This document shows positions 11,594-23,331 of a stretch of DNA of 64,000 nucleotides, one piece after another; position 1 is the stretch's first letter, and each line of letters opens with the position of its first letter. Both the position numbers and the translations under genes were made by a program. This DNA is from Mrakia gelida (lineage: Eukaryota > Basidiomycota > Tremellomycetes > Cystofilobasidiales > Mrakiaceae). The stretch covers positions 1,488,001 to 1,552,000 of the forward strand of contig BRON01000003.1 in NCBI GenBank assembly GCA_024345305.1, read 5' to 3'. The notes beneath the pieces were generated by a model, which had not been told where the DNA came from, did not search any database, and saw nothing but the letters and a program-made list of their open reading frames with translations.

Positions 11594-12660
11594 TCAAAGA
11601 GAGATAGCGAACGACCCAGCTCCACTCGACTGCCACGACCCAACCCCCTTCGCTATCGACCTCCTCGCTCCTTTAGCCTGAGCTTGTCGAGAGAGGAAGG
11701 AGAGTTCGTCGTCGCCGACGGTGACGGTGGATTTGGGGAGGGAGGAGTTGAGGGTTGGGAGGGAGAAGCCGTGGGAGTGGGAGTTGGGGATGAGAGAGGG
11801 TTTGCGTGCGAAGTAGAGGTTTTGTTCTGCAAGAAAAGAAGAGAAGAGGAGAGAAGAAAGGATCAGCGAGCTGTTTTGCTCTTTGTTTGGCAACGACGCG
11901 TCGAGTCGAAGAGAGAAGACTCACCGAATGCTTCCTCCTGCGAATCCGTCGACGCTCTCCTGACCATCACGTCCTGAGGAGCAGTCGTTGACTTCCTCTC
12001 CATGCCTTCCATCTCCTCTCCATCGATGAACGAGAAAGCTGAACTCGAAGCGGAGGAGTCGAAGTCCTCCTCATCCTCCTCGTCGTCGTCGTCGAAGAAG
12101 GCAGCGCTGCTTCCGGAGTAGGATCCTGAGTCCGAGGAGGAGTGAGAGGTAGAGCGAGCGGCGGCGATTCGGATTTGGATGGAGTGGAGGGAGAGTCGAG
12201 GGGAGGAGGTAGGAGGAGATGAGGGTTCGAAGGACGAGGAGGATGACGATTGGTGCGAGGCAGAGAGGTGGGTTGAAGGCGAGGTGGTGAAGACTTTGGA
12301 AGTAGGGATGGGGACGGGAGTAGAGGGAGTGGGCTGGATAACAGGAGAGGGAGATAGAAGGAAAGGAGAGGAGAAAAGAAGAAGAGAAGGAGGAGGAGTC
12401 AGCATGGGCGGGCTCCAGCACGCAACAAGGAAGGTCGAAGGTGACCAAGAGCGCGAACGAACCAGGTTGAACCTCATCTCTTTTCTTCGTCCAGATCGTC
12501 CTCTATACTCGTCGTCCTGAGACCTCTCCGCTCTCCATTCCGAGTGAGGGCGAGAGAGAGGTCCGAGGGAAGGAGCTGCTGGTCGATGAACGATTCGGAC
12601 CTGTTGGGGTTGAGCTCGCGAGGAGGAGGAGGAGGGAGTGGGAGTTGAGCTCGTCGACAT
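11594..12660 (-). CDS. Ser-rich protein of unknown function
   Basis: Not recognised. Three exons inferred. Exon 1 from ATG at 12660 reads MSTSSTPTPSSSSSRAQP, VRIVHRPAAPSLGPL and RRKEMRFNL, ending before GTTCGTTCG at about 12464. Exon 2 (about 12331-11927) begins PTPSTPVPIPTSKVF, is rich in Ser/Pro, and has LHSIQIRIAAARSTSHSS, an acidic patch FFDDDDEEDEEDFD and VMVRRASTDSQEEAFGE. Exon 3 encodes QNLYFARKPSLIPNSHSHGF and ends in SWQSSGAGSFAISL. The intron between exons 1 and 2 has a GCTGACTCC branch site and an ATCCAG acceptor. It is mostly disordered, with possible basophilic-kinase sites (RRAST). Function unknown. Confidence 0.6.
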
Positions 12661-14597
12661 GATGTTGGGTCGTCGAAGGATGAGTTTGCGAAGGAAGTTG
12701 GAGGTTGAGGAGGAAGTTGAGGTTGAAGGGGAAGTTGTAGTTGAAGGTGAGGAAGGAAGGATCTGGTTGGGGCAAGAGGAACGAGAGCAAGAAGAAAAAA
12801 GAGGGAGGTCAGCAGTCTGGTCGAGCTCACCTCGGTGCGTTGCAAACAGGCGGTCGAGGCCTGCACAAACAGCTACTCACCAAAGACGACGAGAAGGACA
12901 TGGAGGAAAAAGCTTTCGAGTTGGCGACTGGTGGGATGGGATGGATGTAGTTGGAAGAGAAAGTGGATGAGCGGAGTCACGAAACGTTTTGGTGGGAGAG
13001 GATGAGCACCGAAGACGAGGCGAGAGAGGCTCTGTCATTTGGGAAGGTGAGCTCGCCATGTTTGCACATCCCTCCTCCCCGCCTTATTCTTTGCCCCCAG
13101 AGAGACGATTGGGCCTGGGCCGGTAGCCGCCTGAGCAGTCGACGCTGAAGCGCGCCTTTGATTGAACATCTTCCAGAAGATGACTCGAGAAGGAAAAAAT
13201 GATTTGGCGTTTCGAAGATCCGAAGGCGAACGCGTCGCGACTTGATCAACGTTCGTGCTTTCAGCTCGCCTTCCCTTATCTTTGAGGCTCAGAGATCGTC
13301 GAGTCATATCGGAAGCAGTCTAGCAGAGATAGGAAGCAGTCATCAGCTCGACATCTTCCGAAATCGAGGAAGAAAAGACGAAGAGGAGGGACCGCGTCGT
13401 CCCTCGTCTTCAGCCCTTCCTTCAATTCGCTCCTCCAGTAGCGGATCTTCGCCACCCAGTGCGAGCTAGCGAGCAGAACATCATTTTGGAATAGGCATAC
13501 AGGAGTAGTACTGGGTGATGACTCGGTGAGCTCGATTTTTGGTCGGACGTTGATCCGAGAGCGAGAGGGACCAGTCAACAGCCAGTAGCAGGGCGAGAAA
13601 CCTGCGAAGAAAAACCCGCTCTGAAGCGTATACTGTGTTCGGCTTGTGCCCAACTGATTTTGAAGATCTCGAGAAGGAGTTAGTCTCCTTCAGTAGCTTT
13701 GAGGGCGAAAGGAAAGACGACGCACCTCAAAGTCCTTCTTCCTCGCACCCGAAGAGCAGGTGGACGGGCGCCTCGGACCTCGGACCAGTGTCCTCGGTAT
13801 TTCATGGAAAGTACGAGGACTCGTCGTCGGAAGGAGTGAACAGGTTGGCTCCGGAGGACTGAAGAGACGACGCGTCGCGGCTCAGCAATCTTTCCCCCTC
13901 GCGGAGCTGGACGAAAGAGCTCGAGGTCGCAGCAAAGAAAATCTCAGATATGGAGGCGGATACCTGGAGATGAGGAAGAGGCTTTTCATAGGCTCTCGAG
14001 AGAGGTCTAGACTGGATCGGATGGGAGGAGCACTCGTTCGATCTGCGAACGCAAGTCGAGAGCGACCCAAGAAACGAACACGGCTGGTGAAAAGCGGAGC
14101 TGGGAGATTGCGTAAATGGTCCGATACTGGGGTGATCAAGGACCCAGCCCAAAAGACCAATGGTGAGGAACGGGGGGAAGAGGGAAGGGTCCAGGAGGAA
14201 GTGAGCTCGACTCTTCTCGCAAGCCCATGCCCGATCCGTCTTTCCTCGCGTCGACACCCACAACATGCGGCCGCTTCAGTCTCAAGGGTAGACTTAGCTA
14301 ACATCAAGGGCTCGTTAGAGCTCATGGCGGTGGGTGGCAGGAAGAAGACGACCTGAACTCCTTCGCAACCTCGAGCTCGAAACGACTCGACGCAGAGCGA
14401 GCTGCTCCTGCCTCCCAACGCTCAGTCCACCTCCCGTCACCCCCCTCTCCTTCCTATCAACGCCCTCAGCTCGTTAGCTACCTCCCTCTCCCATCGGCCA
14501 ACTCTCTAGAATCGCGTGAAACCAGCTCTTCCCGTCCTTCCATCCCTCGCGAAACCTCCTCCTCCCTCCTCCTTCCTTCCCTTCGCCCCTTCCCATC
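12661..14597. other. Long divergent intergenic region before RPB3
   Basis: About 1.9 kb between divergent starts. Frames here lack the codon character of neighbouring exons and no consistent exon chain was found on either strand. An imperfect short direct repeat (GGAAGCAGTC, at about 13311 and 13331) is visible. It probably holds the promoters of both genes, but that is long for this window, so a missed gene or non-coding RNA cannot be excluded. Confidence 0.35.
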
Positions 14598-16903
14598 ATG
14601 TCTGCTCCTGAATCCTCCCGGCCACGCATCCAGATCCGAAATCTGCAGAAGGATAAGGTGGATTTTGTTGTCTCTGGCGTGGATATGTCGTGAGTTCATC
14701 GCTTTCTCGTTTCGCGGTGGTGCAGGTCGAAGAAAGCTGGTGGTGTGAAAGCGAACGAGCTGACCGATCCTCCCTTCCTCCCTCCCTCCTTCCAGGTATG
14801 CCAACTCGCTACGAAGAGCTATGATGGCGGATGTTAAGACGATGGGTGAGTTGCCTGTCTTCCTCTCTAGAAGTCTCTCCGCTTCTGGGCGTGGAGGAGA
14901 AGGAAGATGCGACGTGAAGGACAAGGGAAGGAGTTGAGCTCATCTTTCGTCCTTCCTTCCTTGCTTCGTTCGAACCAACAGCCATCGACACGGTATCGAT
15001 ACTGAAGAACACGTCGGTGCTGGCGGACGAGTTTCTCGCTCATCGACTGGGTCTCATCCCTCTCTACAGTCCGAAGTGTGAGGATGCGGCGATTTGGCAC
15101 ATGGTGAGCTCGAGCTCCATTTCCTTCCCCCTTCCCTCCTCTCCTTCCTCCCTCGTCTTCTTCCCTCGTGGTTGGCACATGGTTCATCACGAAGTCTCGA
15201 TCCAGTGGGACTGGGTGTGACATTGGGACGGGAGCCCATCCTTACTTTGGTGGGGGGTGGAACGAGAGCTGAGTTCTCGTTGCGAGCTCGAGGTCATCGG
15301 AAGGAGAGACCTCTTGCTCGAGCTGCATAGAGAGCTACAGCTCCCACGGAGATATTCCGGGCTCGCTGGGGATGTAGGATCGTAGACACCCGTCGGATTT
15401 GCTGAGGATTTCGAACGGACGCAGAGCTCGAAGCGTGTTCGCTGACTCTTCAACTCCTCTCCTCCTTCCCTCTCCTCCTCTTTCAGAACTGTGTCTGCAC
15501 GGAAGGCTGCAAGTTCTGCTCGATCACCTACAAGCTCATAGTGAAGGCTCATAGCCAGCGAGTGGTCGTCACTTCGAACGACATCCAGATCCAAGAGGAG
15601 AGAGGTTCGTTCTTCTCTTTTTGGCCCGCCTCCCTCTACCTCGCTGACCTCGCTGTTTCTGCTTCTTGGTTCGAACCAGAGGAGAACCTGAATCCCTACG
15701 CCGAACAGGACGAAAGTCTCAGTGCAGAGGACTCTGCTCTGCAGCGAAAGGCGATGGAGACGAGAGCATCGGTCGAGGGTTTCGGGCAGCCTGTGGGACA
15801 GAGTGCGTCGCTCACCTTTTCTCTTCATTCTTTCGACACCCGAGACTGACAAGTTCATATTTTGTCTCCTAGGTGAACGAACATCAAAGCCTATCTACCT
15901 GGTTAAGCTCGCGAAGGGTCAGGAGATCGAGATCGAGATGAGGGCGTTCAAGGTCCGTTCATTTCTTTCGCGCGATCCCTCACGCGTCGTCTCGTTCTTC
16001 CTCCCTGCCTCCTGCCCTTCGCTGACTGACCCTATCTTCGCGTCCTCATCTCCTCTCTACAGGGAATCTCGAAAACTCACGCCAAGTGGTCTCCGCTGTC
16101 GGCCGTCTCGTTCGAGTACGATCCTCACAACAACCTTCGCCACACGTCGTACTGGTACGAGGACGATGGTACGTTCCCTCAGCTCCTCTCTATCCTCTAC
16201 CTCGATATCTACCTCCTCCCACCTATTCCTTCGTTCTGTCCCTTCGTGACTCTCGCCTTCACGCGATCTGACCCGTCTTGCTCTCTTCTCGTTCGCGTTC
16301 GTTCAACAGCCAAAGCCGAGTGGCCTCTCTCCGTCAACGCTCAGCACGAGCAGCCCGTTCCCGAGAACGAGCCTTTCGACTACATGAAGGAGGCCGACAA
16401 GTTTTACATGGAGGCTGAGGGGACTGGGGCCGTGGACGTCGCTGATGTGGTTTCTTACGTTCGTCGCCACTTCTCCCTCTCTTCCCTTCCTCCCTCGCTT
16501 TCTCTTCCCTTCTTTCTCGCGTTCCTTTCTCCTCAACTAACCAACACCTCGCTCCCTCTTCCCTCTCCCCTACCCGCTCGTCTTCGTTCCCCTCCCACAG
16601 GGTCTCCAAGAACTCAAAATGAAGCTCGCGTCGGTCGCCTGGCAGCTCAAGACGGACTACCCTGCTCCCGCCGAGGAAGGCGACGTCGAGGCCGAGGCGA
16701 TGATGATGGGACAGGGAGGAGCAGGAGGCTACGAGGATCCTGCGATGGCAGCGTACCAGCAGCAGCAGCAGCAGCAGTACATGGCTCAGCAGCAGGGGAT
16801 GATGATGAACGGGGGAGGGATGCAGATGGATCCGTACGCCCAGCAGCAGCAGCAGCAGGGGATGGGAGGAGGAGGAGGAGCTTACGGGGGTGCTGGGTGG
16901 TGA
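14598..16903 (+). CDS. RPB3: RNA polymerase II subunit RPB3
   Basis: Alpha-like assembly subunit of nuclear RNA polymerase II, partner of RPB11. The start MSAPESSRPRIQIRNLQKD is followed by VDFVVSGVDMSYANSLRRAM, the alpha-type dimerisation motif. Next come IDTVSILKNTSVLADEFLAH, RLGLIPLYSP, a Cys cluster NCVCTEGCKFCS (about 15487-15530), and GISKTHAKWSPLSAVSFEYD with NNLRHTSYWYED, all classical RPB3. The last conserved part is KAEWPLSVNAQHEQPVPENE and LQELKMKLASVAWQL. At least nine exons. The intron after AAIWHM (15104-15486) is 383 nt, long for this window. The protein ends in a Gln/Met/Gly-rich tail encoded by CAG runs and stops with TGA at 16901. Confidence 0.93.
16748..16862 (+). repeat. 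CAG-rich tracts in the RPB3 C-terminus
   Basis: Two CAG runs (about 16756-16777 and 16840-16857) code for polyglutamine separated by Met/Gly-rich sequence (YMAQQQGMMMNGGG). They lie in the last coding exon, in the non-conserved C-terminal tail, and are candidates for length variation between strains. Confidence 0.8.
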
Positions 16904-17481
16904 GTGGGCGAGAGGAGTTAGTCTATCGATGTTGTCTTGAAGTATATCGAGCTGGGAGAGGAAAGAGAGAGAGGGAGAAGGAGGACGGAGGGAGGAGGAG
17001 TCGAGCTCGAGGCGGGGCATGAGAGATCGCCTCGACCTGCTTCGATGGAAAAGTAAACAACGAGCAGTTGTCGCCTCTGCTACGATCTCGAGAAGACTTT
17101 CAGTTTGAACTTTCCCCGAAGAGAAAAATCTCTCCAAGAACGTTCGCCGGTTCGTTCTTCTGTCTCGCAAGCGCTGTCTTTCCTTCCCTTAAGGACTCCC
17201 TCTTCGAGTCGCCCTCAACGTCGTCGGCCAGCTCTAGAGCTCCTCCTCCCTCCCGTCCCTCCCTTACCTCGCCCTCCCTCGGCTCATAGGAACGCTCCTT
17301 CTCCCACCTCGGCTAGAGCTTCTCTCGTCTCTGGATTCGGTCGTCGTCTTTCTTGGCCTCTCTCGCCTCCTCCCCTCCCTCCCTTGCGACCTCGTTCCTT
17401 CCTTCCCCTCCCTCACTTCGCTCTCGACTGGACGCCCCTTTCCCCCCTCCTTCCCTTCTCTCGGTCTCTTGGACTGTTCGG
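16904..17481. promoter_or_regulatory. RPB3 3' flank and leader of the LDB1-type gene
   Basis: About 580 bases between two tandem plus-strand genes. The second half (17160-17480) is strongly CT-rich, as in other leaders here. An in-frame upstream ATG at 17353 would add 43 residues to the next protein, but that extension is low-complexity Ser/Pro/Leu. Confidence 0.45.
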
Positions 17482-20400
17482 ATGTCCCTCGTCGCGCAAT
17501 CACCTTACTCCTCTCAGCATCAGTTTGATTCCGGACCTCCTCCTCCCTTGCCCTCGTCGTCGATGGAACAAGCTCAATCCGCTCAAGCTGCCTACCTCGC
17601 ACGACAGCATCCAAATCAACCTCAACCGCAATTCATACAGGAAGGTCAATCTCAACAGCAGCAGAGACCTCAAGTCATCAGGAGGACCATGTCTCAGCAG
17701 CAACTTCAAGGAGGGCCACCTCCTCCTCAGGGCTACCAGCAGCAACAGATGAACCGTCCGCCTCCTCCCCAAGGTCAACAACCTCCTTACCAGCAGCAAC
17801 CTCAGTACTCTCCCCAGCAGCTTCAACAGCAACACCATCAACAGCAGCAGCAACAGATGGCAGCCCAAGCAGCAAGGGAAAGGGAAGCTTACGGGAGACA
17901 GCCGAACATGATGGTCAGTTCAAACGTCGAGCTCAGCCTCCTCTCTTTCTCCTTCCTTCCGTTCCTCTCTTTACCCTTCCTCGAAAGCGCTTATACTCAC
18001 GCATAAACCTCTTCTTTCGTCTACCCGTCCTCTCGTTTCGTAGGCCTCCACCTCCCAGCAGCAGCAGCACCAAGTCGGCGGCCCTCCTCCTCCTTCCTCC
18101 CAACCTCCTCCTCCTGGTCCTCCCCCCCACGGAACCCCTTACCAAACCCATCAACAACAGTTCCAGCAATCCCAACAACAACAACAGCTCCAACAACCTC
18201 CCACCCCTCTCACGAACGGCCATCGACCTCAATCCACCCCACCACCACCACCTCCCCTCTCCGCTCCCCTCCAATCCCAAGCTCAACAACCTCCTCCCTC
18301 CTCCTCCTACCCTCCTCAACAGCAACCCCCACCCCCACCAGGTCCATCCTCCACTCCCCTCCTCCAGCAACAACAACCCCTCGCCCTCGCTCTTCCTCCC
18401 GGCCAGGGTCAGCAACAAGGACAGATGATGAGATCTCCGTCTCGAGGGATGAGCTTGTCGGAACAGCAGCAGTTCCAAGCTCAGCAAGCTCAGTTCCGAG
18501 GAGCTCAACAAGGAAGCATGACTCAAGCTCAACAGCTTCAGCTCCAGCAGCAACAGCAGCAGTACGTTCGTCGAGGAGTCAACGGTCCTCCTGGGACGGT
18601 GGGGTTGGGGTTGGGAGCGCCGCCTGGCCAAGGGCAGGGAGGGAGGATGGTGAGAGGAGGGGGGATGGGATTGGGGAGGAGTGAGAGTTTGAGTGTGAAT
18701 GGGGGTGGGAGCTCGACGTGAGTAGGGTCAACCAGTGGAGTGGGCGGGAGGGATGGGAAGCGGTGAGGGAAGGAGAGGGAGGAGGGAGGAGGGGAGAGAC
18801 GGGACGGACGTTCGACGCTGACTTGTTTTCTTTCGTTGTTTTCGCGTTTGGGTCTGCGTGGTATAGGGGTGGAGGACCAGCGAAAACGGAACCAGGTCAC
18901 GGAGCTGCGATCTTGAGACTCCTGCAGTACTTTGCTGGGTTTTCGGATGGGGAGAGGGTGAGTGAGCTTTCGGTTTGATTCGATTCGAACGCGACGCGAA
19001 GAGGAGAGGGACGGAGTTGGGAGCATGAGAGCGGGAAGGAGAACGAGAACGAGAACGAGAGTGCTGACTTCGCTTTTCTCTTCCTCGTTTGTGCGTGGGT
19101 TGGTTTAGAGGGGAGAGATCAGCTACTGGAGGGATCACGTCGAGACGTACTTCTCGGAGCACGGGACGTTGAGTTTGGATTTGAAGAGTACGACGAAGGG
19201 GGATACGAAGCATTTCGGTGAGTTTCTGTGTTCGACTCGGGTTGGTATGAGTTGGTGTTGGGTGGATGAGAAGGAAGACGAGAGCTGACCGTCGTCGGTT
19301 TCGTTTTGTCTCTCCTCGTTCCCTTCCCGCCCTCCCTCCTCCCTCGCTCTCCTCCCTCCTCACTCTCCCTTCCCCCTCGCTCCACCTTCTTCCCACTCTC
19401 CCTTGTCTTGCCTCGCCTCGCTCGCTTGCGCTCGCTCAGAAGTAACCACCTCCATCCTCCCTCGCTACTTCCTCGTCGGCTACGAAACAGGTCTCAAATC
19501 CATCACCCTCAACCTCGAGAACCCTCGCGAATCCCGAACCGCCATCAGCAACCTCGGAGTCCGAACCATCACCGTCGACGTCCCTCGCGCTTCCATGACC
19601 CACACCTTCGCTAACGGCTGCCAGGTCGTCACCATGGGAATGCTCAAATGCTCCCTCGTCGTCACTCCAGAAGGGAACGACTCGTCGCCTCTCCTCATCG
19701 ACCGGATCCACTACGAGGCCGTCAGCCACGTCGAGTACGTCGCTAGGGCCGCGATGATCCCTCAGGTCGTCACCCAGGGACAGAGGGACTTGCTCGCCAA
19801 CGCTGGGGGAGGAGGAGGAGGGAACGGGACGGAGTCGAGGAACCAGACGCCCATGGCTCAAGCTCCTACGCCGACGATGACGCCCAAGACGACGGGAGGA
19901 GAGTCTTCGACCTCGAACTCGACGACGACGACGAGGAAGGGGAAGGGAAAGGCTTCGGCTGCTGGGGAGAAGGACGATGGAGGAGGAGGAGAGGAGAACG
20001 GGAACGAGACGGCGAACGCGTCGACGGCGGATAGCTCGAGTTTGGCTTGTGGAGGGACGGGGAACGAGTTGGTACCGAGCTCGTCGCAGCTGTACTCATT
20101 GCCTGAGAAGTCGGTGAACGATTTTGGGATTTCGCCGGGGATGATGAGGTGTTTGGAGGTGAGTCGACGATTCGTTTGAGACGAGACGAGACGCGTTTGG
20201 GTTCGAGCGAGACGGGAAGGCTGACCGTTTCCCTTGTTCGTGTCATTCTCTTTCGTTACAGCTCGCTCAAGGAGTGTCGGTCATGACTCCTCTGTTCGCG
20301 TACTGTCAGGCTGAGAGGATCGGTCCTAGAGGTTCGTCGCGCTCGTTGTTTTCCCTCCTCGTCGCGTCCTTCTCTTCCCTCTCTTCTTCCTTTGCTGACT

Positions 20401-20993
20401 TTCCTCCTTCCTCCTTCTCTCCTTCCCTTCTTCCAACAGAGGGTCTCCGTCGCTACGCCGAACAAATCCGCGCCCAATCCTCCGATCGAGATCGTTTCGT
20501 CAACCTCGGTTCCACCTCCTCCTCCTCTCAATCCACCTCCTCCCCACCCCAGCCTCCCACTCCTCTCGCTCAGCAACCTCCCGGTCACCAACAGCATCAA
20601 CTCCAACTCCACCATCAGCAACAACAACAGCAGAGCGGAGGACCCTCCACCGCTCCCACCCCAACCTCCACCACGACCAACCCCTTCGCGCTCAACCCCC
20701 CTCCTTCGAACCCCAACCCCAACGCTCCCACCCCTTCCTCCCAGCAGGGTCAACCCTCCACTCCCTCAGCTTCCACACCAACCAAAGCCTCCACTTCTGC
20801 CTCCATCTCAACGACCGAGCAGCCCTCTCCGGGAGGACCAGCTCCAGCGCCATCGAGAACGACCATCTCCCTCAAGAGGAAGGTAGCTACGTCCGTTGAG
20901 GAGGGCGCGGAGGAAGAGGAGGAGAAACCGAGAGCGGGAGGGAGACCGGTTAGGAGTAGAACGACGAGTAGGAGGAGTGTTGGGGGGGCTTGA
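17482..20993 (+). CDS. LDB1/SEUSS-type transcription co-regulator, Gln/Pro-rich
   Basis: Predicted nuclear adaptor with a LIM-domain-binding (Ldb1/SEUSS/fungal PtaB-Mfg1) core, which bridges DNA-binding factors and co-regulators. About 400 N-terminal residues (17482-18720) are Gln/Pro-rich with polyQ blocks. The conserved core follows in short exons: GHGAAILRLLQYFAGFSDGE, ISYWRDHVETYFSEHGTLSL, then EVTTSILPRYFLVGYETGLK, ITLNLENPRESR, FANGCQVVTMGMLKCSLVV and LLIDRIHYEAVSHVEYVARA. After a Gly/Thr/Ser linker come VNDFGISPGMMRCLELAQGV and SVMTPLFAYCQAERIGPREG, then another Gln/Pro/Ser-rich tail ending in basic RRSVGGA. I chose ATG 17482 because it starts MSLVAQSPYSSQHQF directly after the CT-rich leader. 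In ascomycetes this family works with Flo8/Som1 in adhesion and morphogenesis; the role here is inferred. Confidence 0.8.
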
Positions 20994-22174
20994 GAACGAA
21001 GCGGCGCGTCGGTTTCGGTTTCGGTTCCTCGTCCTCTCCCTGCTCCTGTGGACTCTTTTCTCTTTTGCACTTGCACCCTACACCTTGCCCTTCCTCTCTT
21101 CGTTCGATCTCTCTTTACTTATGTTTCGTCTTTCGTGTTTCGTTCGGACTCTTCTCTTCTCGCCGTTCTCTCGCCATCCAACCCATCCATCCCGCTTTCT
21201 CCCACCCTCTTTTCTTCACCCCATTCGTTTTTCCGTTCTCGTCCATCCCACCCGTTTCCCCAGCATAACGATCTCCATCCCTCCATCCTACTCTATCTTT
21301 CGCTTTCGTTTCGTCGTGCCAGCTCTCAACCTCGAGAGCTTCGTTCGCTCGTTGGTTTTCCTTTCTTTTCACTGGTGTTCAAGGTTGTTTATGTTCTTCG
21401 TTCTCGGTTTGTGTGCGCTTTTGATTTTACATAACGTGTGTTCGTTTCTTTTCATGCATGCTCTTGCGATGTGTGTCTATCTTTGGGAAAACGGACGCGT
21501 CGAGCGAGGTCGTCGTCTTGCTCGTGGGTGAGGGACCTGAGTGGGTTGCGAGAAGGTCGTGATTGAGAGAGAGAGGTCGTTACTTTTTGTAGTTATGCTA
21601 AGAGGTGAGAGAGACGAAGGGACGAACTAGAGAACGAGAGAGAGAGAGAAATGCGAGGGAAATCGAGAGGGCTGGGAACGTGTCGAGTCAAATCGAGAGA
21701 GAGAGACATAGGTAGATCGTAGAGTAAGGAAGTCGTTACTGCTAGTGGTAGTGGATGTGAGAGAGAAGAAAAGCGAGACGAAGGGGCCGAGGACCGGTGG
21801 GACGTGTTGAAGCGAAGCGAGGACGCGACAAAAGGAGGGAATGGCGGGACGGTGGGGTTTGGAGGGAAGGAAGGATGTGGTGGTAGCAAGTGAGGAACTG
21901 TGGGTAAGATGTAGTGAATTCTCGTTGGTTCGAGGCCGAGTTGGAGGTCTAGAGAAGAAAGCCGAGAGAAGGGACGAAAGACGAATTCACGAGACGCGAT
22001 GAGCGATGAGAGTCGAACGAGGAGGATCCGGTCGGTTGGAGGACGAGGTAGGCGAGGAGTGCGAGAGTGGCTTGACGGAGAGGACGAGGGGTGGATCTGA
22101 GGTCAGGGAGGAGTGAGGGAGAGAGGGTCAGCATGCGCTGAGAGGAAGAGAAGGAAACAAAGACGACACGCGAC
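20994..22174. other. Convergent intergenic region
   Basis: About 1.2 kb between the ends of two converging genes. The first 400 bases are T/C-rich on the plus strand, as expected for a 3' UTR. From 21500 on it becomes purine-rich. A further exon of the minus-strand F-box gene could lie around 21950-22110 (see that gene). No other gene seen. Confidence 0.4.
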
Positions 22175-23165
22175 TCACCAGGTTGAAACGACGACCGTCA
22201 AGGCAGAGCCCAGCCTCTCGAAGACGGACCTCCCAGACACGATGCAGCCCTTCAACTTCAAGACAACGTCCGAAACCTCTTCCTCCGTCCTGACTCTAAT
22301 CTCAACCTTTCGAGGACCTCGACCCCCGTCCAACAACAAACCCAGTTCGTTCGCAATCCTTCCGTACCATTGTCCCAGGAAGGCTCGTCGGTACTGCTCC
22401 ATGGGGTAATTAGCGTGTCGAAGGATGTAGACGAGCTCGAGCTCCTGCTTCACGAAAAGCACATGCGGGGCCAGAAACTGCCACAACGAGTCGACAAAGG
22501 TGAAACGGGAGACGCGAGGCCCGACGACAGCGTCGACCAGCCCGAACCGAGGAGGGACTTCGGCTTTCTTGAGCGCGATAAACTCGATCTGGCAAGGCTC
22601 CACAAGAGCAAGAACGCCCGTCGTTTTCCCAACGAGGAAGTCCCTGCTGCAACGAATAACGAGTCGGTCAAGCTGGAGGCGAGGTTGAGATCCGTCCTCG
22701 GCGGAAGCGATTCGGTCCCTGGCAACGATCAGGTCGTTGTATGTTGTCCACTGCTCGGGACTTCGAAGGGTGAGGATCCTGATCTGCGAGAGGGAGAGGA
22801 AGGGACCGAGTCGAGGGGAGTGATGAAGAGGCTGTCGAAGTCGGGAGGCGAGGGAGGAAGCCGGCTGCCGGGCAAGGAAGGTCAGTCAAACGTCGTCGTT
22901 CTGGGGGCAGAGATGAAGACAATGATTGACTGACCCTTCGAGAGAAGAGGGAGTATAGATCCTCTTCGTTCTTGAGTTCAACCTCTCTGTAGAGGAGAGG
23001 AGAGGAGAGTTGAAGGAAGGAGAACGAGACTCGACAGGTGGCGGCGAGAGTCGAAGGCGAGCAGTGTCCGAGGATCTCGAGGTGGATTTCGGTGGGGAAG
23101 GAGGGAAGGAGCCGTAGCCTTCGAGTAGTAGGAGCTTTGATGAGGGATTGGAAAGAGGTGGACAT
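22175..23165 (-). CDS. F-box-like protein
   Basis: Predicted SCF adaptor. Start MSTSFQSLIKAP, then the F-box-like motif LPSFPTEIHLEILGHCSPST and LLYREVELKNEEDLYSLFSR. An intron (about 22953-22866, donor GTCAGTC, branch TTGACTGACC, acceptor CCCGGCAG) joins to PASSLASRLRQPLHHSP. The C-terminal region reads IRILTLRSPEQWTTYNDLIV, RLQLDRLVIRCSRDFLVG, FTFVDSLWQFLAPHVLFV and FLGQWYGRIANELGLLLDGG. The unspliced frame ends in VVVSTW at a TGA at 22175. A perfect donor (GTGAGTCGC) overlaps that last codon; using it with the acceptor CTGACCTCAG would create a stop at the junction or, with another acceptor, extend the protein. An earlier ATG at 23249 is in frame but less likely. Divergent from RPB9. Confidence 0.7.
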
Positions 23166-23331
23166 GGTTGCAGATTGAGATGGATTCGATGATGGTGGTT
23201 TGGTGAGCGGAGACGTCGCTCGCTTCGTTCGAGGAGGAGACTCCCTCAACCGTTCACCCTTCCCAACCCAGCATCCTTCACTTTTTCTCCCTTATACCCC
23301 TTCTCGACTCTCTCTCGGACTCCTCTCCACC
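23166..23331. promoter_or_regulatory. Bidirectional promoter, F-box-like gene / RPB9
   Basis: 166 bp between divergent starts. The half next to RPB9 is CT-rich and contains a weak TATA-like CTTATACCCC at about 23290. No other element recognised. Confidence 0.45.

Noticed and set aside
13276..13653. Minus-strand frame of 125 codons in the RPB3 upstream region
   Set aside because: No codon character like neighbouring genes, no splice continuation and no recognisable motif.
20256..20753. Gly-rich minus-strand frame
   Set aside because: Antisense to the Pro/Gln-rich tail of the LDB1-type gene; poly-Gly/Val comes from reading CCN and CAN codons backwards.
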